NCBI GenBank assembly: GCA_963281255.1
Contig: OY725501.1
Coordinates: 3,015,674-3,079,673 of the forward strand
DNA length: 64,000 nt
Reading direction: 5' to 3'
Source: Aphrocallistes beatrix
Lineage: Eukaryota; Porifera; Hexactinellida; Sceptrulophora; Aphrocallistidae
The notes below the pieces were generated by a model. That model saw only the letters and a program-made list of their open reading frames with translations. It was not told the DNA's origin and did no database searches. Every line of letters starts with the position of its first letter. The first letter of the stretch is position 1. This document shows, piece by piece, positions 30,761 through 43,294 of this stretch. The translations under genes and the position numbers were made by a program.

Positions 30761-31581
30761 AACAGATTAGATTAATATATCATCACAAGAAGGCAATCAG
30801 TCGACCCTCCCTGATTCTCAACCTTATGCGGTTACGCCTCTGATAATTTATTTTCTTGCCAAAACCGTAATAAAATACCTGTCTCACTTGCATTATCTGG
30901 TATTTGCATCGTCTATATTCCATGCCGGTATAAGAACCGTCAATCTTAGTCCTTGCATAATGAAGCGCCCATTTGCCTGGACTTTTCTTCACAATGTTCC
31001 GCCTGGGGCATATACCCCGCTTCCTCCGCCCTAGTTACATTACTGCCAGTTATAACCCTGCTGGTATAGCAGCTTTCATAATTGCAGTTACCGTATACAG
31101 CTTTATTTGTGTGTTATATTAAATCGTGCAAAACGTACGCTTCATAGCATGTTTTATTTTATATTCAAATAGGGGGTATTATAACAAATTATTACCAATT
31201 TATATGTAGCTTGTAAACTACGTATGTAAGAACATGGTACTATAATGGCAATACTAACATATTAATGCGGTCGGGTAGCTGAAACAAATTTCTTATTAAT
31301 TAACAGTGACCCAATCTAATAATTGAATGTTTGAATTCCAGTGTAACAAGTTAGTACAAATATCACTACCAATATTTATGAATTTATGAATTGGTTAATT
31401 CAATAAGAACATTGGGTTAAGATTTAACATAGTATGTAATCTAAGTCGATTAGTTATAATTCCTATTAGTATATACTATTCTCACTCATCATTTGAAATG
31501 CTAACAATTAAACTCACTGCTCCTATTGTTGTCCTGCATTTCAAGGACAGTTTGTTAGCATTTGAGCCTAACTATAACTGA
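30761..31581. other. Gene-free flank upstream of adenosine kinase
   Basis: I see no gene. A degenerate CCAGTTATAACCCTGCTGG near 31046 may be an outlying repeat unit. The remainder is AT-rich. Confidence 0.4.
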
Positions 31582-33266
<1,685 letters not shown>

Positions 33267-33387
33267 CTCTGACGAAGCCAGTTCGATAGCACATTCAATT
33301 AATATTCCTAAATCGAAGCTGTTAGTCTTTTATATTTCTTATTCAATATATAGTCATGTATGCAATTGATATTATACAAATTATAAC

Positions 33388-33416
33388 CATGGATGACTCA
33401 AATAGAGTCATCCATG
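33388..33416. promoter_or_regulatory. Perfect 12-bp hairpin before the GRXCR-like ATG
   Basis: CATGGATGACTC is followed by the 5-base loop AAATA and its exact complement GAGTCATCCATG, ending 25 bases before the next ATG. It lies between the ADK and GRXCR-like genes. It could sit in the 5' UTR or be a cruciform; function is unknown. Confidence 0.5.
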
Positions 33417-33441
33417 TTATCACTTAAAGCTAGCACGCCTA

Positions 33442-34113
33442 ATGGCCTCACTAGACAACACAGAACAGAGCGACACGTCCAGCGACTCGACACAGGACAG
33501 TTCGGAGGCAGTGATAATGAGTAGGAGCGGTACAGTTCGAGGCATTCATAAAGGCGTGCAACAACGGTGCTCCATGTTCAATACGTTCGGACAGGGCAGT
33601 GTCCTATCTGATCTCATGCTCAAGCTCCTAGGGGAGGAGCTGCCTAACCCGGATACGGGGTACCCCGGTAAGGTAGTCATGTACACGACCTCACTCACTG
33701 CCAAGATGGAAGTATCTTCCAACTGCGCACGTGTTAAGCAGATCTTGACGACGCATAGGATTAGTTTCGATGAGCGCGATATCTTCCTACATCCAGGATT
33801 CCTGGATGAGTTGAAAGAGAGACTGAGCACGACAGAGATCGTAGTCCCCTATGTGTTCTATAGGGGGAGTTTGGTCGGGGACCGAGATAAGATAGAGTTC
33901 CTGAATGACGACGGAGAACTTTTGCCTCTGTTGAAGGACTTTCAGCAGAAAGAAATGAAATCTTGCTCGACTTGTGGAGACCGTAGGTTCGTACTGTGTA
34001 ACTGGTGCCAAGGCAGTAAGAAGGGACTAAAGAACAACTTCGGTTATTTGAAGTGCACTGTTTGCAATGTGAATGGACTCCAGCCCTGTTCAGCCTGTTC
34101 CGCCAGTAGCTAG
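33442..34113 (+). CDS. GRXCR-like glutaredoxin-domain Cys-rich protein
   Basis: This single-exon protein has 223 residues. A Ser/Thr/Asp-rich head leads to a glutaredoxin fold starting near residue 78 (KVVMYTTSLTAK), where the usual CxxC active site is replaced; DERDIFLHPGFLDELKERL and VPYVFYRGSLVGDRD follow, as in the family. The C-terminus has four CxxC knuckles (CSTCGD, CNWCQG, CTVCNV, CSAC), giving a zinc-ribbon-like end. This order matches GRXCR1 and plant GRX-Cys proteins. Vertebrate GRXCR1 acts in hair-cell stereocilia, so an actin-bundle or microvillar role is possible. Because the redox Cys pair is missing, disulfide reductase activity is unlikely. Confidence 0.88.
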   Translation: MASLDNTEQSDTSSDSTQDSSEAVIMSRSGTVRGIHKGVQQRCSMFNTFGQGSVLSDLMLKLLGEELPNPDTGYPGKVVMYTTSLTAKMEVSSNCARVKQILTTHRISFDERDIFLHPGFLDELKERLSTTEIVVPYVFYRGSLVGDRDKIEFLNDDGELLPLLKDFQQKEMKSCSTCGDRRFVLCNWCQGSKKGLKNNFGYLKCTVCNVNGLQPCSACSASS

Positions 34114-34302
34114 ATGAAGATTCTTCTCTTTTTAACAAAAAAGCTGTACATACTTTTTCTTGTGTAAATTTGTTGATGTAATGATTTTAAAATTTGAGTG
34201 CTGTATAGACTATCTTTTTAAATTGGTTTTATTTGTACTTATACTAAGAACCAAGTGAAGAAACTTTCAATTGAGTATTCTCCGTGGAAGTTACAAAATT
34301 TC

Positions 34303-34365
34303 CTCTCCACGATTGATGAATTACTGGAAGCTACGAGTTTGCAACAATTTGACAATCGTGGAGAG
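34303..34365. repeat. Perfect 13-bp inverted repeat in GRXCR-like 3' flank
   Basis: CTCTCCACGATTG (34303-34315) is exactly complementary to 34353-34365, with a 37-base loop. It may be a 3' UTR stem-loop; no function can be assigned. Confidence 0.55.
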
Positions 34366-34639
34366 AATTTTTTCTCTCCTACTATCTTAAGTTTGATATT
34401 TTCGAAATTATGTTTAATTGACTGTCATTACTATCAACATATTAGCACAGAAATTTACTACTAAAAGGTGAAGGCATCCAAACAGTGTTGCCCTGCCTCA
34501 AGGATAGAGAAATAATCCAATAGTTTATTCCTTTGATACATTTCTAATACCGCTTTTATGGATCTATGTTAATGGTTTTGAAGATATAAAGTAGAAATGT
34601 TTTTACGAATTTGAACTACATGGACAATTCTCTCTATTC

Positions 34640-35427
34640 CACTTCTCTTCTGAATTTCCAAAACGAGTTTGATACTATTGAGCAGTTGATCGGAGGCTGC
34701 GGTTCATTGTAAGTTTCATTTCATTTGACTTGCTTTTACGTATTACATCATTTACGATTAATTAAACCATAATAATATTTGTATTTTTGTGTTTTACAAC
34801 CATGAATCAATAACCTATTAAACCACGTGTAGGTGTAACTATTTGCTGGAGGATATTTTTATATGTTAAATCAGTGAAATGTTTTCTTGTGGTTTTATAC
34901 GTAGAGAGATAGTCTTATGTTATTAACGGTGTACTACGTCCTTCCATCCGTCATTACTCCATCGAAATCCAACAGTCCGATTTCTACCAAATGTAGCAAT
35001 TAGAATCCTTTTATGGTGTAGATCAGATGTTTAAGAGCGCAAATGTCATTTTTGAGAAATTTTATGACTTTTTTATAAGCAGCCCGTAGGTCGGCAGCCA
35101 ATGAATCAAAACCACATATATTGTACGTATATAAAATGTAGATCAAGCTAGTTTGGTTAAAAAAAGTTACATTATTACTTTATTAAGCAACTTAATTCAT
35201 GAGTCAACACAATACAACTACGTAAGTCTACTAAAAATACTGAAAAGTTGAGTAAATATATGAGCACACACACACACTAAGGTCCTATGCACACTGATAT
35301 CCTAATAGCATGAGTCTACACACTGAGATTCTAGTAAGAGTCTATACACACTGAGAGCCTAACCTAACACTAAGTAGTAGCGAGATTTCCATTTGGGAGT
35401 ATGAAGGTAATGGTACTAGCTACTACA
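34640..35427. other. 3' flank of metallopeptidase copy A, shared with copy C
   Basis: This stretch has no gene. From about 34790 it is clearly homologous to about 54650-55385: both share AACCACGTGTAGGTGTAAC or a near form, AGCCCGTAGGTCGGC and the CACACTGAGATTCTAGTAAG repeats. The copy-C side has an extra run of CACACTGAGATTCTAGTAAG units. Confidence 0.7.
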
Positions 35428-38400
35428 CTAATAAAGCAAGAGTAATCCTGCAAACAGAAGAAGAACAAAGCTGGCTTGTATTACGGTAGCTGCACTTGGA
35501 GCTGGAGAAGTCCTACTACACAGCTCCAGTCTATCCCAGCATATCGACTCACAGGAAGGACAGATGAGGGAGAATGTGTAGGTGTCTCCTCCCACTCTCT
35601 CTTCTACCGTCACCACATCTCCTCTATTCCTACACTCGTACTCTGTACTGCCAACAGTGACGTACACTCCAGTAGTGTTGTTACAACTGTACTGGTAGCA
35701 TCCAGCATTAAGAGGTTGTACTGTAGTGCTAGTGCCATCTGATACAGTCACATCACCCATGTGGTTGAAACACCTACGTTTCAATTGAGAACTATAATTT
35801 ATCTTGGTTCTAATTGATTAACTTTAATATTTTAATATTTTACCTTGAGTTAGGTCCAGGGCTAGACACGGGTAATAGGGATCCTTGATTTGGATCGGTA
35901 CAATCACTAGTTCCTGTGTAAATTGGACAGTAATCTGCAAGTGGAGTGAAAGCTCCGTTGTTTGGGTTACTGAAATATTGATACACAGCTGGTAATGGTG
36001 TAGCATGATTATCAATCCTGCAGGTTCCAATGGAATTTCTAGTTGGAGTGCAGCCTAGAATATATATTTTATATATCAAAACATTGGGATTCCAAAGTTA
36101 GAATTAGGATACTCCTATTTTAGGATATGTCTATTAGTATGGACGGTGTACAACGTCCTATCGTCTAGACTCTAGACAATCTTGAAAAATCAAATGAACT
36201 GATTTGTCCTAAACTTGGAAATCTAATAGAGATATCATATTGACCTGGACTTATTACTCTAGGGCAGGCGTGTCAAACTGGTGGCCCGCCAGCCAGTTGC
36301 GAAAAAAAGATTATAATTGAATGAATCAGTAGTTAAAATTTATTCATTTCTATCATGGCCCGGGGAAGAGCTGGGGTTATGAAATTGGCCCACTATCCGA
36401 TTCGAGTTTGACACACCTGCGAGTCTAGGGTATTTCAATATGTCACAGCCTACTCTCTCTATATAGAGTAGGCTATGGTATATTTAAAATTTAACATTGG
36501 AAAGAATCATTATTCTATACAAACCTGTTTCAAATGGTTGGAAACAGAATATGGTATCCTCTTTCACATCATCTCTGTTGTAATATCCCAGACAACTTCT
36601 TACCACAAAACCACAACCTATATTGTTTCCAAGGAAGTCTTCTGCCATGTCATAGTTTGGACTGTACCATCCAGAGTCCTCCAATAGAGCTAGTGTTATT
36701 CTGGATAATGGCATGTCTGCTGTGGCAACTCCTGGAACCATCAACTAAAATTGTATTACTTCGTAAATGGTACTCTAGTACTAAATACTATGCAGATCTA
36801 GTAGTCTGTATCATCAGTGTTTTATCATGTTTGCCCAAATTTATTAAGGAACTGCACATAGTAATGTGACCGTTATAGACGTAAAATGGAGAGTTTACAA
36901 CATGCGTACCTCATTTCCGAAAATTCTCAATTCCCAGTGACTTCCGGCTGTACCTTGTCCTCCTTGCGACTCTAACTCAGCTCCTTGCAGGGCGTCACAT
37001 CCGAAGTGGTTTCTCACCTCTCTCTGTACATTGGGTGTTACTATCATTTGAGGGGAATACGGTAGTTCTCCGTTAGCTGTCTCCCAGAAGAAGTAGGGAA
37101 CACTTCTAACAGTTGATTCACTTGGGATAGGTATGCCATTGCTGTCTATTGGTACAGAGCCGAGTTTATCTGTCCTGGGAGTCCTAGAATCTCCATTCTG
37201 ATCACAAAAATAAGGATAGAGAGATTGACTAGAAAAATATAGTGATGAGTTGATTGAAACATTTTCATTCAACTGTTGAGATTACATTTCTATCTTGAAA
37301 AACAATTTTAAGGCGAAAACTCCATCCTCAGATTATTGAAGTTCTACCACTGCGATCATATTTATTGACAGTGTGGTTAGAATATATTTGGGCATCATAA
37401 ATTTGTCCAATGATTCTTAATCGGAGCATATAAATCAATTGTCCTCCTTATGACTTTTACATTTGAAATCTAGGAAGAGGTTTTAAACCAACTGGTATTT
37501 ACTTACCTAAATCCAAGTGCGTGTATTAATTCGTGTTTAACGGTTGTTATAATGAATGCATCTGTTATCACTGTTAAATTATAAAAACGAGCTCCTGGAA
37601 TGAGGCTTATAGGACAGAAGTTGATATGTCCTACAATAGGTCTGTTTATCGCCAATTCTAAACTACAGTGGCTAGCATATGCGTAGATATCATCTGTACA
37701 CAAGGCTGTATCGGTTGCAGTGACATAGAGAACGAAATCTGTATCCGCAACTCCAGCTCCTTCTGTTGAATTAGTTGCGTAGTCACAACCAAAGATGCTA
37801 CATTCTAGACATCGGAGGAGGTGCTCCTCTGGAATTACCGCAGCTCCACATGTTGTAGTTGCACTGCAAGTTCCAAAACATCCTCTAGAAAGAAAATGTA
37901 ATTTTAATTCCTCTAATTATTTTACGCATTCTGACATAGGGTCAGAATCATGTAGTTCTGAGGAAAGTTTTCAAAGGTGTTGTAGTGGATTTACTGTCGA
38001 AACTGGGTTTTTTTAACATTTATTGTGTAATGGTCCTATACTATTTTACTACCATGGACGGATTGGAGGGGGGGGGCAATTGTCCCCCCCCTTTTATTGC
38101 TAAATCTTATTTTATTATGTATTAGTCTGTTTTATACATATATTTTGCCTCTCACCTCCCCCATTACTGCCACGGCTATGCATATTCATGAAAACATTTA
38201 AAATAAGATAAATTAAGGTACAATTTAGTGTTTGGAAGTATTCGCCATTCACATTTATCCGGATACCGGATAATCTTTTAGCCAGGTAAAATTATTTTAT
38301 CTAACTAAGAAGCTATGCAATTGTAATTTATATGAGAATTTATTTACTATAACTTACATGGCGAAACTTCCGTCATCAACTTGTGCAGTTATTGGTCTGC

Positions 38401-38716
38401 CCGTACATGTTCTCGGAGATCTGATGGGTACTCCGAACGGTTTGACAGAGAGCAAGCTTGAGAAGAAGTTTGTGATGTTAGCCATGATGATGTTCTCAAC
38501 ATAGGTTCTCTGTTGAGGTGTTAGAAAGCTCGTTGCGGCGTCAGTATCGTAGATGGGAGTGATACGGATTGGCTGGTTAGCCTGTCTCTTGTTGATCACG
38601 TGAGGATGTTCCAGGAAGACGGGGTGAAAGGGCTGAGGTGAAGACTGGACAACCATAGCTGAGATTTGTAGAATTGCGAATGCAAGTACGAGAAAGATGC
38701 CTCCAAGTACACTCAT
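35428..38716 (-). CDS. LMLN: Leishmanolysin-like metallopeptidase, copy A (intact)
   Basis: Six exons: complement(join(35428..35791, 35844..36054, 36525..36744, 36910..37228, 37507..37884, 38358..38716)), all GT-AG, phases consistent, 616 residues. The ATG at 38716 gives a signal peptide (GGIFLVLAFAILQISA). Exon 1 ends in the propeptide, exon 2 has the zinc site KHELIHALGF (HExxH), and exon 3 has the third His in AGSHWELRIFGNE. Exon 4 gives LMVPG (Met-turn) and [10 protein letters not shown], and exons 5-6 a Cys-rich domain. The last 25 residues ([14 protein letters not shown] and on) are a hydrophobic tail after small residues, typical of a GPI signal. M8 peptidases act at the cell surface or in migration. 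The copies B/C start codon position reads GTG here, so translation starts three codons later. Confidence 0.9.
36265..36419. mobile_element. hAT-like MITE in intron 4 of copy A
   Basis: It begins CAGGCGTGTCAAACT and ends AGTTTGACACACCTG, inverted termini agreeing at 14 of 15. The left flank is CTCTAGGG. The right flank reads CGA and then GTCTAGGG, so a 7-of-8 target duplication is present if three extra bases followed the element. No coding capacity. Confidence 0.6.
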
Positions 38717-39940
38717 TTCAATCACTTGTGTATTGTTATGTGTCTTCTATATGATAATTAGCATAGAGAAATTTAAATTTAGCGTTTTAAATTTGTGAAA
38801 AAAATCTATTTACGAATGCTCTCTGGCTAGAGTAACAGCAAAAATCTATTTTTAGTGTGTTTCCTATGCAATTAGTGTTGTATAGGATGCCCACTTTTGA
38901 AATGGGCGCTGGTGGTCCTGCCTGCCGTGGCCACTCCCCTGAACAGAGTTTGAGTGATAATTACTCCAATTTTTTTGTGAATATATGCAATATAGTTTAA
39001 AATAATTTTAGAACTCTTATTTACGATTCGATTAAAAAATACACAAAAAAACACTTCATTAAAAAAAATTGAATTATATACCTTTCAAATAAGTAAAACT
39101 AAATAAAAACTATTCACGATTTTTTCGTGTGTTTTTTTGTTTGTTTTCATTCGATGTTATTTTTGCTCTTCTTTCATTCTATTCTAGTAGTCCAGAATCA
39201 CGATACGGTTCCTTTTTTTTAAACTAGGTGTTATAAAGGCGAAAGTTTCCACATATTTTTCCCTTAAAATACCATACCTTCCCGCAACTATAAAAGAGGA
39301 GGAGAAAAAAAATTGTTTGTAGGATTCGATATTTTTGTGATTTTTTTGCTATTTCCTTAAATATTTTAAGTGCTGTATCATTGACAGGTTGATGGTTTAT
39401 ATAGTTACGATTCTGTGAAATTTTGGTATATGACTTCATCAGTGCATTATGTAATATAGTCAACTACATATTCGATTTTAAGCTATACAGAGCATAAAAT
39501 GACAAGAAGAGACATGTTACCTGTAAAATTTTTCAAATCATTGATGTTTATGGAATGTGACAAGTGTAAAGTCCAAATACAGTTTTTTAGTACATTGCGT
39601 AGTAACACAAGTATTTTGTGAATGTGGGTACTAAAAAAACTTAAAAGTTTTCCGTTTCATGCATCTTCTTGGAATATTTGAGATGTTTTTACGAATCTGA
39701 CTTGAAGGAGACAAATACTATTTTCTGATTAGTTGATTGCGTAATATATTTGTACTTCTGAAGAATTAGTTGGAAACAAAGTCTACTTTTCATGTATTTG
39801 GGGTAATCTGTTCCATACTTTAGAGAGGATGCTCCGTGACCTGTTTTATCAGAGATTCAATACATTTTATCATCATAATTTATAGCTACAGACTCTAGCT
39901 AGGGGAAGAATTATGGACAGTGCAAAAAAGTATATTCTAA
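38717..39940. other. 5' flank of copy A
   Basis: No gene is seen. About 39655-39860 is a diverged homologue of about 47885-48100 (both share TTTAGAGAGGATGCT and ATTGCGTAAT), suggesting duplicated intergenic sequence on either side of the transposon block. Confidence 0.5.
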
Positions 39941-39941
39941 C

Positions 39942-40422
39942 CAAGGTTGAAACCGATTGAACCGAATATCAGTATTCATGAATAGTTCCTGAACCGAATA
40001 CGAATACTGATAATATTCGGTACTCTGACCGAATACGAATACTGATAATATTCGGTACTCTAACCGAATACAAATACTGATATTATACGGTACTTCATAA
40101 ATTCTAATACTGCGAAGCTGGAATAAATAATCTTTAATAGAGGACTGTGAATTGTTATAGTACTGTATATGTTGACCTATTTTACAGATAGTGACTGGAT
40201 ATGATAGGTAAATTAGTTAGAAAATATATTATAACCAAGGTTGAAACCGATTGAACTGGATATAAATATTCATGAATATTCCATAACCGAATACGAATAC
40301 TGATAATATTCAGTTAGTTCAACCGAATACGAATACTGATATTCGGTTCCCAACCGAATATCAACTATTTGCTAAATAGTATTTGGTCTAACCGAATATT
40401 GAACTATTCGGTTGCAACCTTG
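39942..40422. mobile_element. hAT-like element (481 bp) with CCGAATA repeats
   Basis: The termini CAAGGTTGAAACCG and CGGTTGCAACCTTG are inverted repeats. The flanking octamers ATTCTAAC and CTTCTAAC match at 7 of 8. The interior is a run of CCGAATACGAATACTGATA-type repeats in both orientations, and the left terminal motif recurs internally at 40233. No transposase is encoded. Confidence 0.7.
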
Positions 40423-40713
40423 CTTCTAACGAATTTCAATTAAATTTGATATTTTTAATAATGTTTAAATGTGAATATATGAAAGTACTGCACAGAAGAT
40501 ATTTTAGCTTCTCCTAAATCATTTATCTAAAATTGGGAGTATTTGGATAAAGGAAGCAATTGTATGGGATTTGTTTACCGATTTCTGAGACCAAAAAAGT
40601 TTATTGAAGACTTATTTAGCGTCACCAAGGATGAAGTGCAATACTTTAATGGAGGGATTACCCGATGTATTCAGGAGAAATAATCCTGAAGTTCTCAAAA
40701 CCTTTTGTGATAA

Positions 40714-41505
40714 TCTTATATATTAAAATGCTAGGATTTTTTTTTTGTTTTTGTTTTTGTTTGTCCGAATTGATTGAAGAATTGGGAAGTCGTAGAGATA
40801 CGAAAATTGGCAAGTAGGTGTCAAATGGTGAATCTAGGATTAAGTTCGAAGATCTAAGCGAAATGTTCACACCTCGCCGAGATAGGTGACAAAATGTGCT
40901 GACCAATCAAATTCGATTATTTTATAATGCCAATACATTGGAATAAAATAGTATTGACTTATGCATACAATCAAAATAACTATTTGTGATTGAAATTCAT
41001 TGGTTTATGTGAACCAATCAATTATCAGCCTTTTATAATGCCATTCACACGATTCTATTTCATATAAATGGTTGAATACTGCTATTTTGAGTCTATAATT
41101 TGATTGTTAACAACAATTAAAGTGTGTTATATGCTACGATCAATCAATTCGATCATAAAATAACTTTTAACGACATGGACTGGAATTGATTATTTAAGTA
41201 TAATAATCTTCAGCAATGTGAACTTTGTGTATTCAAATTGAGCTTACATTCAGGATAGTTGACTTAAGACTTAATACGAAGTAAATTATATTTATCACGA
41301 AACAAAATTTCTGCTACAGTTCTGATTTCATTAATGTAATCGTAGACAAATGACAATCCAGCGTACTTAGTATACAACAAGAAAGCGACGTATTGTTTCT
41401 CTAATATCCGCAAGCGCCCACTGGGTAAATCTGCAGACACGCAGTGTCTGCAAGCCGCGCAGCGCAAGCAAGCGAAGCGCGCTTGTATATATATATATAT
41501 ATATA
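40714..41505 (+). mobile_element. Helitron-like non-autonomous element, copy 1
   Basis: It starts TCTTATATATTAAAATGC, followed by GGATTTTTT and a TTTTTG-rich run, then GTCCGAATTGATTGAAGAA. It ends with the GC-rich hairpin AAGCAAGCGAAGCGCGCTTG and an AT dinucleotide run. The next copy begins immediately. Head-to-tail order and a 3' hairpin without inverted termini suggest rolling-circle (Helitron/Helentron) derivatives, but the expected CTRR end is not visible. Confidence 0.6.
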
Positions 41506-42225
41506 TCTTATGTATTAAAACTCTAGGATTTTTTGTTTGTTTGTTTGTTTGTTTGTTTGTCCGAATTGATTGAAGAATTGGGAAGTCGTAGAGATACTTA
41601 AATTGGCATGTAGGTGTCAAATGATGAATCTACGATTAAATTCGAAGATCTAAGCGAAATGTTCACACCTCGCCGAGATAGGTGACAAAATGTGCTGACC
41701 AATCAAATTCGATTATTTTATAATGCCAATACATTGGAATAGAATAGTAGTGACTTATGCATACAATCAAAATAACTATTTGTGATTGAAATTCATTGGT
41801 TTATGTGAACCAATCAATTATCAGCCTTTTATAATGCCATTCACACGATTCTATTTCATATAAATGATTGAATAATGCTATTTTGAGTCTATAATTTGAT
41901 CGTTAACAACAATTAAAGTGTGTTATATGCTACGATCAATCAATTCGATCATAAAATAACTTTTAACGACATGGACTGGAATTGATTATTTATTAAGTAT
42001 ATTAATCTTTAGCAATGTGAACTTTGTGTATTCAAATTGAGCTTACATTCAGATTAGTTGATTTAATACGAAGTAAATTATATTTATCACGAAACAATTT
42101 CTGCTACAGTTCTGATTTCATCAATGTAACCGTAGGCAAATGACAATTCAGCGTATTTAGTATAAAACAAGAAAGCGACGTATTGTTTCTCTAATATCCG
42201 CAAGCAAGCGAAGCGCGCTTGTTCA
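41506..42225 (+). mobile_element. Helitron-like non-autonomous element, copy 2
   Basis: Nearly the same as the preceding copy over its whole length, starting TCTTATGTATTAAAACTC and ending in the same AAGCGAAGCGCGCTTG hairpin. The main difference is a shorter sequence just before the hairpin (the CGCCCACTGGG segment is missing). Confidence 0.6.
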
Positions 42226-42229
42226 TTAT

Positions 42230-42346
42230 AAAGATCTGAAAATATACACCCTGAGAGCCCCCATGTCACCCGTTGGAAGCAAGTCTCTAGCATATTTTTG
42301 AGATTTGTTTACTTTATGTATCTAATGTAAACAAAAGTAAACAAAC
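42230..42346 (+). repeat. Satellite monomer
   Basis: One copy of the ~122-bp satellite (GATCTGAAAATAT, ACCCGTTGGAAGC, ATTTTTGAGATTTG, TGTAAACAAAAG). Confidence 0.75.
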
Positions 42347-42348
42347 TA

Positions 42349-43152
42349 CAGTAAAACCTCTCTATAGTGAACACCCTTGGGACCGAATAAAATGTTCATT
42401 ATACAGAGGTGTTCACTATTCGGAGGTGAGAACCTAGTATAAAGAAAAAATTCACAGGATTAACTAATGGTATGCAAATGTATTTAGTCATACACATTTA
42501 TTTTATTTTATTTTATTGAAATAGTAACATTTTCAGTATGCTAAGTTTCTCAAAAACATACATATTTTTCCTCGTTTTAGTCGCCATTGTCAATGCTACC
42601 GAGCATAAGTTTACAAAACAGAAGGCCACCAAACGATATTTCAAATATTTCCAGATAAGATATAATGAAATATTTGTCTAAAACAGACTTTTATGACTAA
42701 AGGATAAGTCGGTAATTGTTTTATATTGAATGCCATTTGTATGGCATAGAAAAGCATGTGTTTTAAATTTCACAGTTTCTGTCCCATGATGAAGCTCATT
42801 ACTATCGCATGCATCAAGTGAGGAGCCAACACAGGAATCCATATCTCCATTCTTATTTAATATTCTGAGTTTGCTGGCCTCATGTATAAACTTACACACA
42901 TAGATACGTACATTAAATACGTATGGAATAATATAGTAATATATTATATGTTCACTATAGGGAGTGAAAAATCCATAGAATTAGTAGGGTTGGGACCAGA
43001 AAAAGTGTTCACTATTCATAGTAGAGAGGTATTCACTGTTCAGAGGGTAGCTCTAATGTTAAGCTAATGGGACCAAATCGGGACCAGAAAAAACTGTTCA
43101 CTAACGGGAGGTGTTCACTAATCGGAGGTGTTCACTATCGGAGGTTTTAATA
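42349..43152. mobile_element. pogo/Tc1-like element (804 bp)
   Basis: It starts CAGTAAAACCTC followed by TCTATAGTGAACACC, and ends with the near complement GGTGTTCACTATCGGAGG then TTTTAATA, with TA on each side. Subterminal GTGTTCACT words recur in both halves. The 400-base interior has no transposase; a 73-codon open frame on the - strand (42678-42899) is unrecognised. It shares its outermost bases with the 15303-15458 element. Confidence 0.65.
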
Positions 43153-43154
43153 TA

Positions 43155-43285
43155 ATTATCAAACTCACTCGAAAATATGATATTTGAAATCTACACCCCT
43201 GAAAACCCCATGTCAACCGTTGAAAGCAAGTTTCTAGCCTATTTTTGTAATTTGTTCACTTTATGTATATATTGTAAAAAAAGGA
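43155..43285 (+). repeat. Satellite monomer (left bracket of minisatellite)
   Basis: A + orientation copy of the ~122-bp satellite (CTACACCCCTGAAAACCCC, CATGTCAACCGTTGAAAGC), directly before the GCATGC minisatellite. Confidence 0.75.
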
Positions 43286-43294
43286 ATATTGTAT

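Noticed and set aside
38053-38175. G-rich/C-rich palindrome in copy A intron 1 considered as another hAT element
   Set aside because: The poly-G/poly-C core pairs, but the outer sequences (CCATGGACGG and CACGGCTATG) are not clear inverted repeats and no 8-bp duplication was found.
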